Shown piece by piece: positions 38,286 through 50,354 of a stretch of DNA of 64,000 bases. Location of the stretch: assembly GCA_007844125.1 (NCBI GenBank), contig CM017564.1:21251004-21315003 (forward strand), given 5' to 3'. Numbering within the stretch: position 1 is the stretch's first letter; each line of letters opens with the position of its first letter. The translations under genes were made by a program, and so were the position numbers. The DNA is from Sinonovacula constricta (lineage: Eukaryota > Mollusca > Bivalvia > Cardiida > Solecurtidae). The notes under the pieces were generated by a model. The model was not told the origin of the DNA, searched no databases, and saw nothing but the letters and a program-made list of their open reading frames with translations.

Positions 38286-39436
38286 AAAGCCCATATTAAT
38301 ATCCTAATAGCAATTCAGAGCATGTCTACAAACAATACATAGACATACCACCTTCCAAGTCTATCAGTTGTTAAAGAATAAAGTGAACATATTCTCAGTA
38401 AGTGACATGTAAAATGAAATGAGGTCCACCTTTACAGTTTGCTTAAACATATCAAAGTTAAGAACCTTAACTAATAATAAGTGAATAATAACAAAAGTCG
38501 AACTTAGCGTATGTTTTGATATCATTTATTTATAAACCAAATTTGAATTAAATCCAAAGATTCTTTGAAATGTTATTGATCGGAAACGAACAAGTGACAT
38601 TAGAATAGGACAAACATGGCAATGACATTACTTTGCAGATAGTAACCAAATATAAACATGACCTGTAATTTAATATTATATACCTAAACTTATCATATCA
38701 TAAACTAAAATGAAGTGAAAAAAAAAGATTTCAAAAGTTATTAATCGCAAGCGAAGAACCGACATATAATTATGACAAAAAATGTCTAACATCGCTAATA
38801 TTAAGCGGAGAGTAATTAAATCAAACTTTGTATTTTTATATCATATACCAAATAACATAAGTAAAATCTGTTGCATCGTTCAAATGTAAATGTACATATA
38901 AAGAAAACACATTAAAATACAAAAATAAAAGGAAATTAATCAGGTGATGAACATTTTAGTAAATGACCATCTCGATAAGTTTAAATTGTTTAGTGAATGT
39001 GTTGGTCACTTAGGTATACTGTATATGTACATACATGTATTAACATCTTAGAAAACTGCAAAAGATGTTGTTTACATATACAACTTTTTTTAATTACAGT
39101 TGCGATTTGCCTCAGTTAATCTGTGCTAGATACAATGTTGGCGTTATTTAAGAACATATTAAGTATATTATATGAACACTATGTATCTCTGACACATGTA
39201 CTTGGGATAAAATTATGTACAATGTATAAATCTTCTTTAAAACTTGAAAATGACAAATAACATGGTGCAAAGGTTAAATAAAGCTTGTATATTTAAAATA
39301 CCTCAATAAATACATGTAATAATAAGGGCCATAACTCTGGTGATATGAAACAGAAACTTAAACAAAATTAAACATAACCTTTATGTTAACATCAGTCACA
39401 CATATTTTAAAAGTGATCAGAATACACTGGGTTCTT
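38286..39436. other. No gene recognised; possible 3' region of the zinc finger gene
   Basis: AT-rich. A minus-strand AATAAA (tttatt near 38526) could be a poly(A) signal of the neighbouring gene, but this is not established. Confidence 0.3.
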
Positions 39437-39621
39437 CTAAAGTTTCTGATTTTGAACTAACCATCCATTGAGAGACATTGGCAACTCTAATTGCCTCTTC
39501 ATCAGTTGTCCAATGGTGGTGGAGTACAAAGCCACACAGGGCCATCCAGCAGGTGGAAACGATACTATGTATTTATATTCTTGCTTCACTACACTCTGAC
39601 TGTATATGCCACTAGTACAGC
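39437..39621 (-). CDS. Candidate alternative terminal exon of the zinc finger gene
   Basis: On the minus strand, aaatgtcag at 39630-39622 is a possible acceptor. The following 185 bp give 60 open codons (TSGIYSQSVVKQEYKYIV ... SLNGWLVQNQKL) and a TAG. It would join in phase 1, the phase of every intron in this gene. If joined to the 42335-42424 exon it would replace the half-finger and C-terminus encoded by 39656-39834. Composition looks protein-like, but no family is recognised, so this remains speculative. Confidence 0.22.
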
Positions 39622-39655
39622 CTGACATTTCTTAACACATAAAGTCAGCATGTCT

Positions 39656-42600
39656 TCATTTGTCGTAAGTCAATGGTTGCAGCATCAACTGTGAAGGATC
39701 CTGAAGAGGAGGAATAAACGCCTTGTCATAGCCAGAAAACTTTTTCTTGGCCGCCGACGGTCCGCTGTCAGACACTGACTGTGGTCGTTTTTGTTGGCCG
39801 CTTGCTTGTTGAACTTTCTTCTGGTGTATTGTTCCTGTGATCATACAAAACATATCCTTTAGACAAACAAGAGCTGTACAAAATATAATATATATTCCCG
39901 CCAGTGAACTAACATCAATGTGTGTCCATGCACTCAACCATTACTAAACAACAATATCCCTCTGCTGATTAAGCTATCATAGTCCATGGAATGACAGAGT
40001 TATACTATAATATAATGCAATAAGAGTGTTGAGTTTCGAGAGAAGAGGTCAGCGTGGAATAGTTGGATGACAGACGCAAATAAACATCCTTACCCGGAGA
40101 CAAGAAGCCTGCAAATGGGGGAAAGTACAATAAATCCGAAACCTGACTAAGAAAATGTCAGAAGTTGTTTGCCTTTGAGCACTGTTTGCCTTTGTGCACA
40201 TGCAGCAGCAAATTATGGCCTGAAGCTGCTCAAGCTTGGCTTCAAAGTTTTCCAGAAAATGCTACAAACCATGCAACTTAACTCTATCCATGAGGGGATT
40301 AACCAAAATCAGAGAAGTTTTATACCTGGCTGCAACACAACAAATGTGATCTTCACCAAACTGGGAGAAAGAGCAGGATGATAAATAAAAACCTAAACTG
40401 CATCGTGGTAAACTTGCAAAAGCCTTGACAATTCTATAGTGGACCTTGTATAATCTGTTGTCTTACTATAAGCTGATCAACATCATCAAATCGTTGTTCA
40501 GCCACCACCCCCCCCTTTAGCAGTGCAGTTGTGGATGGCAATCACAATAAAGAATTTGAGGTGAGTGGAAAGGTTCACCAACAATTGGTCCTGAGCCCCA
40601 TTCTATCTGAAGCACTCATGCAGGCCTTGTCTGAAGACCTGGAACCTAGAGTAATCCACAGGCTACGATACATGGACAACATTGTAATTCTCACGGATAC
40701 AATCAAAGCAGCAGAGAACCACCTCAACTGCCGGCCTTAAGCTTTGATAAAATACTTGCGCACAGTACATATGTCAAAAACCTTCCTCTTTCAGAAAGAC
40801 GGACATGTCGCCCAGTCTTTGAGGTCAGGCAAGGAGGCATGTGCAGTATAAGGGCGGCATGTCAGAGCAAACTTTTAAATTTATGAACTGTTGTTTCTCT
40901 ATGCATCAGCGCTGCTGCATCGACACATTACATCAGCAAATTACCGCCGAACATAATCTCAGTGCTGCATGTCATGACGTCAAGATGTTCCTCTATCTGG
41001 GAGATGTACAGAATCCAAGTACTGATGCAGCAGATTCGTCCCACATTAGACAAAGCTGGGCTAACATCCATGCCTGTAAGTCCAGGCTCACAGATAGTTG
41101 TCAAAACACTGAGGGGAAAAGTCTTCCAAGCTATATATCAGGAGTGTTGTAACAAACGCATGTGAGACGTGAGTAACGCTAGACAATGTCCTGGCAAGAC
41201 TGCAGAAGTAAGAGAAACAGACGCTTAGAATTATCACAGGTTGTATGGCACCACAATTCTAATCACATGAATAGCACAGTATGGGATGTCCTGAAACAAA
41301 ACCAGCTTTGTGGCTCAGACAGCTCGATGGAATGCCCACAGGCAAATGACCCAATGCAGTCAGGGCATTGCAGATCACCAACCAGGGATACCAAAAGAAG
41401 GACCAAATCATCTCTAAAGACACCAGTTCCACAGAACAGAAGTGCTGGAAAGATTAAATCAATATGTCATGCAATCATCCAATTCCATAATGATGTCATA
41501 ACAGATGTTAAAAAATTATGATGATGATGTTGATGATGAGTATAAGACATTTCAAAATTAAGATTCTTTTAGAATATACTAGCAGTATATTTTACCTTGA
41601 ATCACCAAGAATTTAACAAGTATCAACAATCTGATATTACCTAAAAAATATTTTGTTTACATTTACAACATTTTGCATTTCACCCTAAATGCCATTTTTT
41701 TAAATGTTCCAGTTACTTTGACAAAGCACTGTACACATGTTTTTACGTTTATGAGTCTATTAGTTTTACTCTATCCAGATTCATGCATTGGGTTTATCAT
41801 TCCACCAACAATATTTCTATAATCCTGCAATGTTCATAATTATGCTTCCACTTTGAATACCATTCCATAAACACCTGGCAAGATACCACAAACAGTCCCA
41901 TAAACCAGACACCTGGCAAGATACCACACACAGTCTCATAAACCAGACACCTGGCAAGATACCACACACAGTCTCATAAACCAGACACCTGGCAAGATAC
42001 CACACCCAGTCCCATAAACCAGACACCTGGCAAGATACCACACACAGTCTCATAAACCAGACACCTGGCAAGATACCACACACAGTCTCATAAACCAGAC
42101 ACCTGGCAAGATACCACACACAGTCTCATAAACCAGACACCTGGCAAGATACCACACCCAGTCCCATAAACCAGTCACCTTGCAGACCAGTTGTGGAACT
42201 TTACTTATTGTTGCTTGAGCAACAGAAATGGAACACACTACCATTTTCATAACATGGCACAAGTCTGAACCTTGAACCACCCTTATCTGGAAACGACTGT
42301 CAACCTATTATCCTACCAGGTATTGTTTTCTCACCTGACACATGCTGATCCATTTGAGACTCAGAATTTACATTGATGTTGCAGAAGCCGCAGAAAAATG
42401 ATGCTGGCTTTAATGTTGTTGGTCCTGAAAAACAAAGGAAGGTGTACTTCTGTAGCATAAAATAAAAGTTAAATAATGGAGAAAATCACATTCTTAAGTA
42501 GTAAATAATACTGACCAATAAGTACACATGCACACCTCCCCAATCAAACTACTTATTACACTTGTAATAAAATACTGATTTTTTATTCTGCCATTTTATG

Positions 42601-45600
42601 GCAGTGAAGCCTGTTTGATCAAATTAAAGGCTATGATCTAAAGAGTTTATTGCTGGATATGGCATTATTTTCTTATTAATAATAAAAGAGTGCTAAGTTA
42701 ATAATAAGAGTAACTACAGCTATGATTTTGTCTTAGTAAGACACTTGGTATCAGTTATAGTTGGTAAGAAAACATGGCTTGTCCTCTGGAATGATGTGGT
42801 GTTATTATCATGTTGAACTTCTACCAATGAATATAAATAGTCCCCCCACTCCTCTCTCTCTTGAAGCTATGCAGTTATCTTACCTCCTTGTAACTGGGCC
42901 TTTCTGGCATGTTTCTTCCCTGATAAATGCTGTTCCTCATGGCTCTTAGATGTGTAAGGAACATTGCAGACGTCACACCTGCCCTGGTATGCCGGTTTCT
43001 TAGATGGTAAACTACCCATTAGGTTAGCCTTGACTGCATTCATTACTGGGTCATCGCCTAGATATCCAAATGTTTATGTATTAGTTAACATATATGTGTA
43101 TGTAACTTAAATATGTAGTAGAATCACGATATAATTAATATCCACTGAACCATCAAAATATTCATCAAATCGAAGAATCCATAATAACATAGCGTACCTA
43201 GGATAAATACATGGGTGCAAGTAGAAAATTTTGAAAAACCTGAACTTTTGGCTGGGGGCCGCTAGGACCTGGTGGTTCCAGGGCAACGCCCTGGCCAGGG
43301 GTCCCTGGGGCCAGAGGCCCCCCGGAAACTCCTGGTTTTTAGCACATTACAAGACCTTGACAAGTCATTTTCTGATACAACAACCTGATTGTCTGATGGA
43401 AATTAAGCAATCTATTATGCCCTATTATTGAATATCAATGAATATTTGACAAACTAAATCCAGTTTCAACTTACATTAACAAAACATTATTTATAATGAC
43501 ACTTGTGATGACTAGAAGCCGCATTTTTAAGCACTTTACCATGATACTAGCGAAAGCCATGACTAGTTCATATCCAAATTAAACAACAAAATAAACACTC
43601 GCAGAAAGCTACACCTGCTACGTCAGGCTTTTTCAGCCATTGTTACCATTTATCGCCAGCTGTGTCTACTTCCGATAACCATTCCCAACGCTACTTGTTC
43701 TTTGATCCTTTTTCTTATTCCTTAATTCCAGCGGGTAAAAACTTCATGTTCCAATATTTTGTTTTCTATCTATTAATATCAATGTTGTTTACGTCCTCCA
43801 TGTATGATAATTCGTCTGAAAGCGCTTATTTCATTGGACGGTTACAATAAGACAGCGAATCAAATTTGCTCTTGTATTCAACACATTTATCGCGCCAACC
43901 GCATTTCAGAACGCGCTTTTTCATTGGGTTGCTATAATTAGACAGCCAATCTTCAAGTTTGTGAAGGTCAGATGGCCGTATTTGGTAATTTTCGGCACAG
44001 GCCGGTCTAGTCCGGCAAGCTCATTAACGAATCGTTATTTTCGTGACATTTAAGTGTCAGTTGTCCGAAGTTGCATTGTACATCACACGGTAAAGTCCGT
44101 GACAAGGTCGAAAACAAGCACATGCAAATGAATTCTTAAAACAGACAATGAGATTGTTTACGTGGTTGAAATCGAAACGAACTTAATTTCAGAGCAGGAG
44201 TAGGTCTATACCCCCTACCCCCCTCTGAAAATCTCAACGGATTTGCACGATTTGGGAAAATGGCCCTTGGCGTCCTGGAAAAACCGGAAGTTCCGGCATA
44301 TGCCGGAAAACTTGCACCCATGCAAATACATGTATCAGCCATCATTTTGTCATAAATCAATTATTGGTAGACGCAATGACCTATTTTTTTTCAATTTTCA
44401 ATTTAAAATAAAAACAAAGAATGGGATGATGAATGTATTCTATATTTATTATGTGCATGTTTATTACAATTACTGCATAAAGACTTTATATGAGAAGTTA
44501 AAATAAACAGTGGACCATATAACGAGGTATATGTTGACTATATATCTAGCTAATCATTTTACAGTGTGCTATGATGCCGCAGTCACTTAACCCATAGCTC
44601 ATGCATATGCCATTGTACGCCTTTATAAAGCATTCACAATTATTCCTTTTATCTTCAGCTGCATCAACACAACTAAGGTTTTATTTGTAGACTAGTTTAA
44701 TCTAGGTTATATAATAATATGCCAAAAATGTGTTAATATTTAAAACTGTTTCATAGAAAATCAACAAAATGAAGTGAATTTTTAAAACCCTGTATATTTA
44801 CTATGAATGAAAGGGGTAATGTGTTGTTTTACACATGTTGCATTGTTTTAATGGCAGTCTGCTGACTTATCTTTTTATTATGAACCTCGTTTAAAATCTG
44901 ATCCACTTACATATTTACCAAATTTACTAAAGTCTTGGATTTCAAATAAGGTGCGTCATTATTTACTTCATCTCCAAAAATTACAACACATTACATGCTG
45001 GCACTAATAAGAACATGCCAATTTTAACATTGTTCCCACAATATAGGGAGTGCATTAAGAATAGCAAGATATTCATGTGTCTACATTACATTAAAATAGT
45101 AAGAACCTGTCCAATTTAACACTTCACTGCATAATAACAGCTAGGGTGAGTTGTGAATGGGGTATATTACCATAATGCAGCATACTAGGTTCTTTTCTCA
45201 GAAAATAATCTAACAGAACAGCTGCGATTTCCGGTACTAGCCTGCTACATTATTGTTCCCAATGAGCGCCAATAAACCTTTCTACTTCACTTATCAAGGT
45301 CTTTACCTATAATAAAAAATGAAATAAAAAAGCATGTATCACCTGGCATCGCTGACATTGGTTGTTGATTCACTGCGGTTGTTGCCGTCAAGGATCGAGG
45401 AAGGGATGGTGGAGGAGGAGGTGGACAATGAGCTGTATTTGCATCACCATTCTTCTTGACCTCACCCTTAGAATCTGCCGAGGCAAAACTTTTTTCTGAC
45501 GTGGATACAAACTTTCCGCTATATCCTGGTACCGGCTGACCCACTGTTATACACACAAAATAAATTGGTTTTATTATATTTTATTTATTATGTTCGTACA

Positions 45601-47198
45601 TGACACAGAATAAATTATGGCAACTACATTTCCTGCTATACTTTGTTTACGTATGTTCACAGATGAATACCGGGACGGAATCTCTAAAGCAGTTTTACAG
45701 CAAAACTTCTCAAGTTTTGGAATGTTAATCTCCACCCTGGTTGGGTCTCAAGCCCCTTGGTAAATGGCTAAGTGTTCTCACTTATAGCAACCTGAAGCAA
45801 CTTGGTCATAAGTCTGTCCAGGTACATGACATAGAACCAAAGGATCCAAATTTCATAGTTATCTAAATATATGGTGACAATAACCTACTACCATGCCAAT
45901 CAGTGTTTTTGATTGATGTATACATGTGACATATTACCACACAATTCTGAGGAATGCCTGGTAATTGAACTAAATACTGATAATAAAGAGTAGAAAAGCA
46001 CTTTTATATCTTGCAACCCAAAAGAGACACACCAAAGACAGCATTTTCAGAATAATCAACAGTTCTTAAGTAATATTAGAGTCCATTCTACACTGTGGTT
46101 CAAAACATCTCCTCTACAACTCAACAATCAACCCATTAGTATACCAATAGGACAAAATAACCTTCTAGCAAATCTTAGAAGCTAAACATATATCTGGGTT
46201 TGACTCAATTTCTCTTCAGAAATCTCAGTCCACTTGAAGCCAATATAGTGCTTCCTGTACTATGAAATAATACTGTATACACCTGACATGATGCCACACC
46301 CAGTCAAACTATCCTGACACCAAAATAACTAATCATAAAAGAATCTTTATACATCAAGGTCATAAACCAAGTGATATTTATTTTGTTTATTGGGTTTATC
46401 ATCCCACCAACGGTATTTCAGTTATCTGGATACGGTGTCCACTTGAAGCAGATATAGTGCTGCCTTCACTGTGTATAGCATCCCAAGAACACCTGGCATG
46501 ATACCACACACAGTCGCATTATCCTGACACCGGGCCAACCAGTCATGGAACTACCCTTATATCTGCTTGAGCGTTAGCAAGGAAGCTACCATTTTTAACG
46601 ACTTCTGTCGCTGCCCGGGATCGAACCTGGGGCCTCAAGTACATGGAGCCGATGCTTTACCGATTGTGGTTCCAGGTGCGGTCTGAGTGTTATGAAAGCA
46701 GTTTTACTATCATTTTTTAAGATGTATGTCTTGGCCTGGGATACAATATAAAGTAAATGCAACTTCTTACTAAAACCAGCACATTGTACAAAGATATTTA
46801 CTCATATATCTTACGGGTGATGGCTGACTGCTACAAAACTTTTCGTTATTTTACAGAAAAGTAAAACCAATTGGATTAGATAAAAATAACACCAGATAAA
46901 AATAACATGATATTATGGTACTCAGATTTCAAAAACAATGGACTGTTAAAAAAAGTTCAATTTATCCAATCAGAATATTGACTGCGGCATCATAGCAACC
47001 GTAACTGTGACGATTGAACGGTGTTTCCGTGGGTGCTTCTGTACCTGGTGCTATGGTAATCTCAGGTGAATCTGACTGATTTAAAAGATGTCCGAAGATT
47101 TTTAGCTTCTTGGCATGTTTCTGCCCTTGTAAATGTTGCTCATACTGTTCTTTCCCTGTCATGATTACCCGACATGTTTGGCAGGTAAACTGACTCAT
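39656..47198 (-). CDS. Three-finger JAZ/U1-type C2H2 zinc finger protein (ZNF346/ZMAT/ZNF385-like)
   Basis: Five exons: 47198-47045, 45543-45343, 43057-42884, 42424-42335, 39834-39656. Together 798 nt, 265 residues plus TGA. Fingers are C-x2-C-x12-H-x5-H: Cys6/Cys9/His22/His28; Cys146/Cys149/His162/His168; Cys188/Cys191/His204/His210. The third is split by the last intron, and its spacing closes exactly after splicing. A Pro run and Ser/Ala/Pro-rich linker lie in exon 2. KR (222-223) and KKK (236-238), 12 apart, suit a bipartite nuclear signal. The C-terminus is FIPPLQDPSQL. The start is fixed by an in-frame TAG 27 nt upstream. Fingers of this type usually bind double-stranded RNA or RNA-DNA hybrids, so a nuclear RNA-binding role is inferred. 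The donor of exon 1 (CCAG/gtacag) is the least certain junction. The exact orthologue is unresolved. Confidence 0.85.
40160..41525 (+). mobile_element. Decayed LINE with RT domain (second LINE type)
   Basis: Lies in intron 4 of the zinc finger gene. Broken frames give NQRSFIPGCNTTNVIFTKL (40300-40365), VHQQLVLSPILSEALMQALS (RT motif B, near 40575), then LRYMDNIVILTDTIKAAENH (motif C near 40660, where YADD has become YMDN). Later pieces resemble the thumb and the C-terminal region, ending with a GAT repeat near 41520. Many stops. It is less Jockey-like than the others; the clade is uncertain. Confidence 0.72.
41785..42310 (-). mobile_element. SINE A copy containing an internal minisatellite
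   Basis: Tail gggtttatcattccaccaac starts near 41789. The other end shows ccagttgtggaact, gttgcttgagca and a worn head up to about 42310. Between them, one SINE segment (cacctggca-gataccacac plus the following cagtc...) is amplified into the array at 41872-42175. Lies in intron 4 of the zinc finger gene. Confidence 0.88.
41872..42175. repeat. 38-bp minisatellite, 8 copies, grown inside SINE A
   Basis: Eight units starting cacctggcaagataccacac and ending cataaaccaga, exactly 38 bp each. Two alternating variants (cacccagtccc and cacacagtctc) suggest larger blocks were copied. Confidence 0.96.
43211..44330. repeat. Possible terminal-inverted-repeat element with GC-rich palindromic block
   Basis: Ends carry inverted catgggtgcaag (43209 side) and cttgcacccatg (44313 side), and aaatacatg occurs next to both. 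Inside the left end, 43245-43345 is unusually GC-rich and self-complementary (ggcaacgccctggccagggg, ggggccagaggccccc). Limits and class are uncertain. Overlaps intron 2 of the zinc finger gene. Confidence 0.4.
46196..46360 (-). mobile_element. Old SINE A fragment
   Basis: A worn minus-strand copy: tccacttgaagccaatatag, acacctgacatgatgccaca, then cccagtcaaactatcctgac. It lies immediately beside the better copy at 46386. Confidence 0.72.
46386..46682 (-). mobile_element. SINE A copy
   Basis: Full-length minus-strand copy in intron 1 of the zinc finger gene, from tttattgggtttatcatccc to ttaccgattgtggttccagg. The B box (tcgaacctgggg on plus) is partly intact. Confidence 0.9.
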
Positions 47199-47261
47199 CT
47201 TAATGCAATCTGATTGGTCAATCTACACTGAAAGCTCCACCACTCTGCAAGCTTCGCCTCT
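47199..47261 (-). other. Putative 5' UTR part of the zinc finger gene's first coding exon
   Basis: On the minus strand, tgctttcag ending at 47262 is a good acceptor 63 nt upstream of the ATG. If used, an untranslated upstream exon lies at higher coordinates. That exon was not identified. Confidence 0.45.
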
Positions 47262-48627
47262 CTGAAAGCATAAAATAGTAGATAAATTATTTAGTTCTGT
47301 TTTACATTATAAAAGTAGCACCACTTAATTTGGTAAATTTCAACTGTTTCTTGGAAAAGAAAGACGTCATAATCAAAGAATACAAAAACACTGCTGACGG
47401 AGCTTTTTTCTTAAAATATTTTACTCTGACTGATAAATCATTTCTGTCAGTCTTTTTAGTGAATTTAATTGTAATAACTTACACAAAATAATAAATATGC
47501 AGATATTTGATAAAAACCCATAAATTATCACAATGTATATGCATACAAATAGTTTCTGTCCAGAGTATTTTTCAACCTTCTATGGAGTTGTGCAACAAAT
47601 GCTACTTAAATGATTTAAGATTGAGAAATATTCCCAAATACAAACACAGCACAATGACATTTGACCTAACCATAAGATATAGTCATGGTGTATGAAATAA
47701 AACATGTCTCATATTGCTTCAGGACATGATATTACAGAGACTGTGTCGAACTATGTCTTAACATGCTGAAACAGTGATGGCAGCAAGCTAGTACAAACTG
47801 AACTGTGTGACAATGACATTGGTTGTAAATGTGATAACAAACTTAATAAACACCTTGGTCTTAAAATTTACACACACAAAAAGAAGTCTACTTATTGTCT
47901 TGCTTTATTCTTACCAATTGTTTTGTTATAAGACAAATGTACACGCATAGATTTATAGGCTTGAGTAAAACCTGAGGAAAATGTATACCTTGTATATCAT
48001 GTGATCAAAATAAAACCAAACTTAAAGCCGCGTAACAACCTAAATCGTTTCTTTTGAGATTAACTTGCATCCTAATTACTGCCAAGAAAATAAGTTACTT
48101 GATTAAGTATATTTATATTTTATGCCTTAACCAACTATATCTATGCATATTTTTGTGATCTAATTGATGGGCAAACCTTCCAAACCATGGTTAACTAAGC
48201 AAACATGATAGCAAGGAATGTGATGCATCCTGTCTCTCATCTTCAGTGGTCTCCTGCTGCAAATCAAATAAAAGGAGAAAAAAACATCAACATTGTACAG
48301 AGACCAGATTGGCAATTCTTGCAGTTTTTCATTTAATGGCTACTTAAATCTCAACTGCAAATAAGAGAAAATTCATTTATGAACAGGGCATACCAATTCG
48401 ATGGGATATGTTTTTGTTCCAAGTTTGTGTTCTGTAAGATTTCAAACTTTTGACATGGTTCTGTGTCACACAGGATATCGCAGCTGTATCAAGGGAAAGG
48501 TTTAAGGCATGCAATCGCAGTAAAGGCATGGCTTTATGTGCTAAAGGTGAATGTAGCTTGACAACTTGTATTTGGTAGAGCTTTCAACAAAATGTACAAT
48601 CTGATTAATACTATTACTGGTATCATA
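47262..48627. other. No exon recognised; likely 5' intron or upstream region of the zinc finger gene
   Basis: No confident untranslated exon or promoter was found. Confidence 0.35.
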
Positions 48628-49521
48628 AGTTAAACTTCGGTTATTCAAAGTCGTCGGGACCACCGATTTACCTCGAATGAGGCATTGCTTCCACTTACAA
48701 TATTTTTCAACATGGAGTCATTTTAAATTATGTAATTCTCTGCAGTAATGTGCAAGGAGCAATGTATTAACAGTGAAATATGAGAAAAGTTAATTGTTGG
48801 AAAAGAAATAAATAAAAGAATAAGCATCAAATTTTTTTATTTTTTTTTTGAAAATAATAACAAATCATTTATTCATGTTTGTATTAAACATTGCTGAATA
48901 GTTGGAATATGTTATCATCATCAACGAACTGCAACATGTATTTATTTATGGTTACAGGCAAACATGGAGTATTAATTTACATAGTATCCCCCACCCCCAT
49001 TACTTAGTCCTTCTCCAGATTGGTCAGCTAAGATTTCACCGACTATGCTTGCCATTTTTTAATTGTGATGATCATGATATCAGTCAGCATTTATACATAC
49101 CCACCTTGACAGTTTGTAACTGTGAGACGAATTGGATTGTCACTCAGCTTAATTGATTATACATCGTAACTGTCAAAATAATCAACACATCATAACCAAT
49201 TAACAACTTCAAACAACCAATTAACGTAGCCAAATATTGCTGTTACTGGAGTAGCCTCCCTTCGCAGTTTGACTGGTGACCATACGCAATGGTCGACTTG
49301 TGACACGATCGGGCTTTAGATAAGATATGTGAAGGTAGCATTAAAACTGTAGTTTGGGGACAAAAAATGACTTTGAATAATGCTAAAACTTTTATTAATG
49401 CAAATGAATAATCAAAGGTTGTTTACATTAAATTATACTGAGAAAAATCGGGACCAACCAATGACTTTGAATAATGCCTCAGCTTCGTACAACCCGAGTT
49501 TGAATAACCGAAGTTCAACTG
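48628..49521. mobile_element. Tigger/pogo-like non-autonomous element
   Basis: Inverted ends follow the pogo pattern next to TA: left TA then agttaaacttcggttattca (48628), right taaccgaagttcaactg then TA (522-523 of the kilobase). A further motif, gactttgaataatg, occurs twice near the right end (49369, 49467). No transposase frame. Confidence 0.6.
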
Positions 49522-49785
49522 TATTTGGGTTGTCCTTGTGATCATGGGATTAATTATTTATTTATATCTGTTTCAAGTGTGCTTAGCACAATGTTACTAT
49601 GATTGTAAACCTGTAATTAGCAATAAATCATAATTATTGAGACAGCTTGTAAGCAGATGGTAACAGTTACAGAACGGTGCATTTATAGCTAACATGGCAG
49701 AAATTATGATGTCCAATATGCTTGATGTACGAAAATATATTGGTACAATTTCACCACCACCCCTTCCCCATCGGGATTCGGATCA

Positions 49786-50335
49786 TAAAGGCCCAAATTT
49801 GAAACGGCCCAGTCCAAAATGGCTCGGACCAAAAAGGTCCATGTTTAAAGAGTACCGGCACAGCCCATAAATAGGGGTTCATAAAGGCCCATATGTGTGT
49901 TGTAATATGTACATGTATGTTATTGACTTGTTCAAGTAGCATACTGGTCGTTGCTGTATACTATTTAATGTATTATTGTTTCCTTATCTCTTAATTACTG
50001 TCGATAGAAACAAGTAATTGAAGGCAACAAAGATGATAGGAATGCTGCACGTTTCATCTCGTAATTGCCATATGGAAGTGTTTGCTTTGTAGATCTAAAC
50101 GTTCTTTTATCCTTTAACGCAAAAGGTAGTTACTTCTACTTTTGAGGCAGTTTTGGTGAGTTCGATGGTGTTCTTTATAAAATACTGATATTTTTCTTTA
50201 TTTAAACGCTATTGAAATTAACAAGTGATAAACTTGTTGTGAATAAAATTTCTCTACAATGATGTAGAGCCTTTGAGGTACGGGCCTTTCTGGTCCAGCT
50301 CGTTTCGGTTCTGGGCCTTTTTGACCCCCGACATA
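49786..50335. mobile_element. Possible fold-back element with GGCC-rich arms
   Basis: The left arm, from catcgggattcggatcataa to accaaaaaggtcc, resembles the reverse complement of the right arm (50265-50335: gagcctttgaggtacgggcc, cgtttcggttctgggccttt, gacccccgaca). The match is imperfect and no target duplication was seen. Confidence 0.45.
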
Positions 50336-50354
50336 TATCATATATGTGCTAGCA

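Noticed and set aside
30253..42175. Common origin of the two 38-bp arrays
   Set aside because: The period is the same but the unit sequences are unrelated; the second is clearly SINE-derived.
41817..42280. Minus-strand repetitive frames (GVWFMRLCVV type)
   Set aside because: Translation of the SINE-derived 38-bp array.
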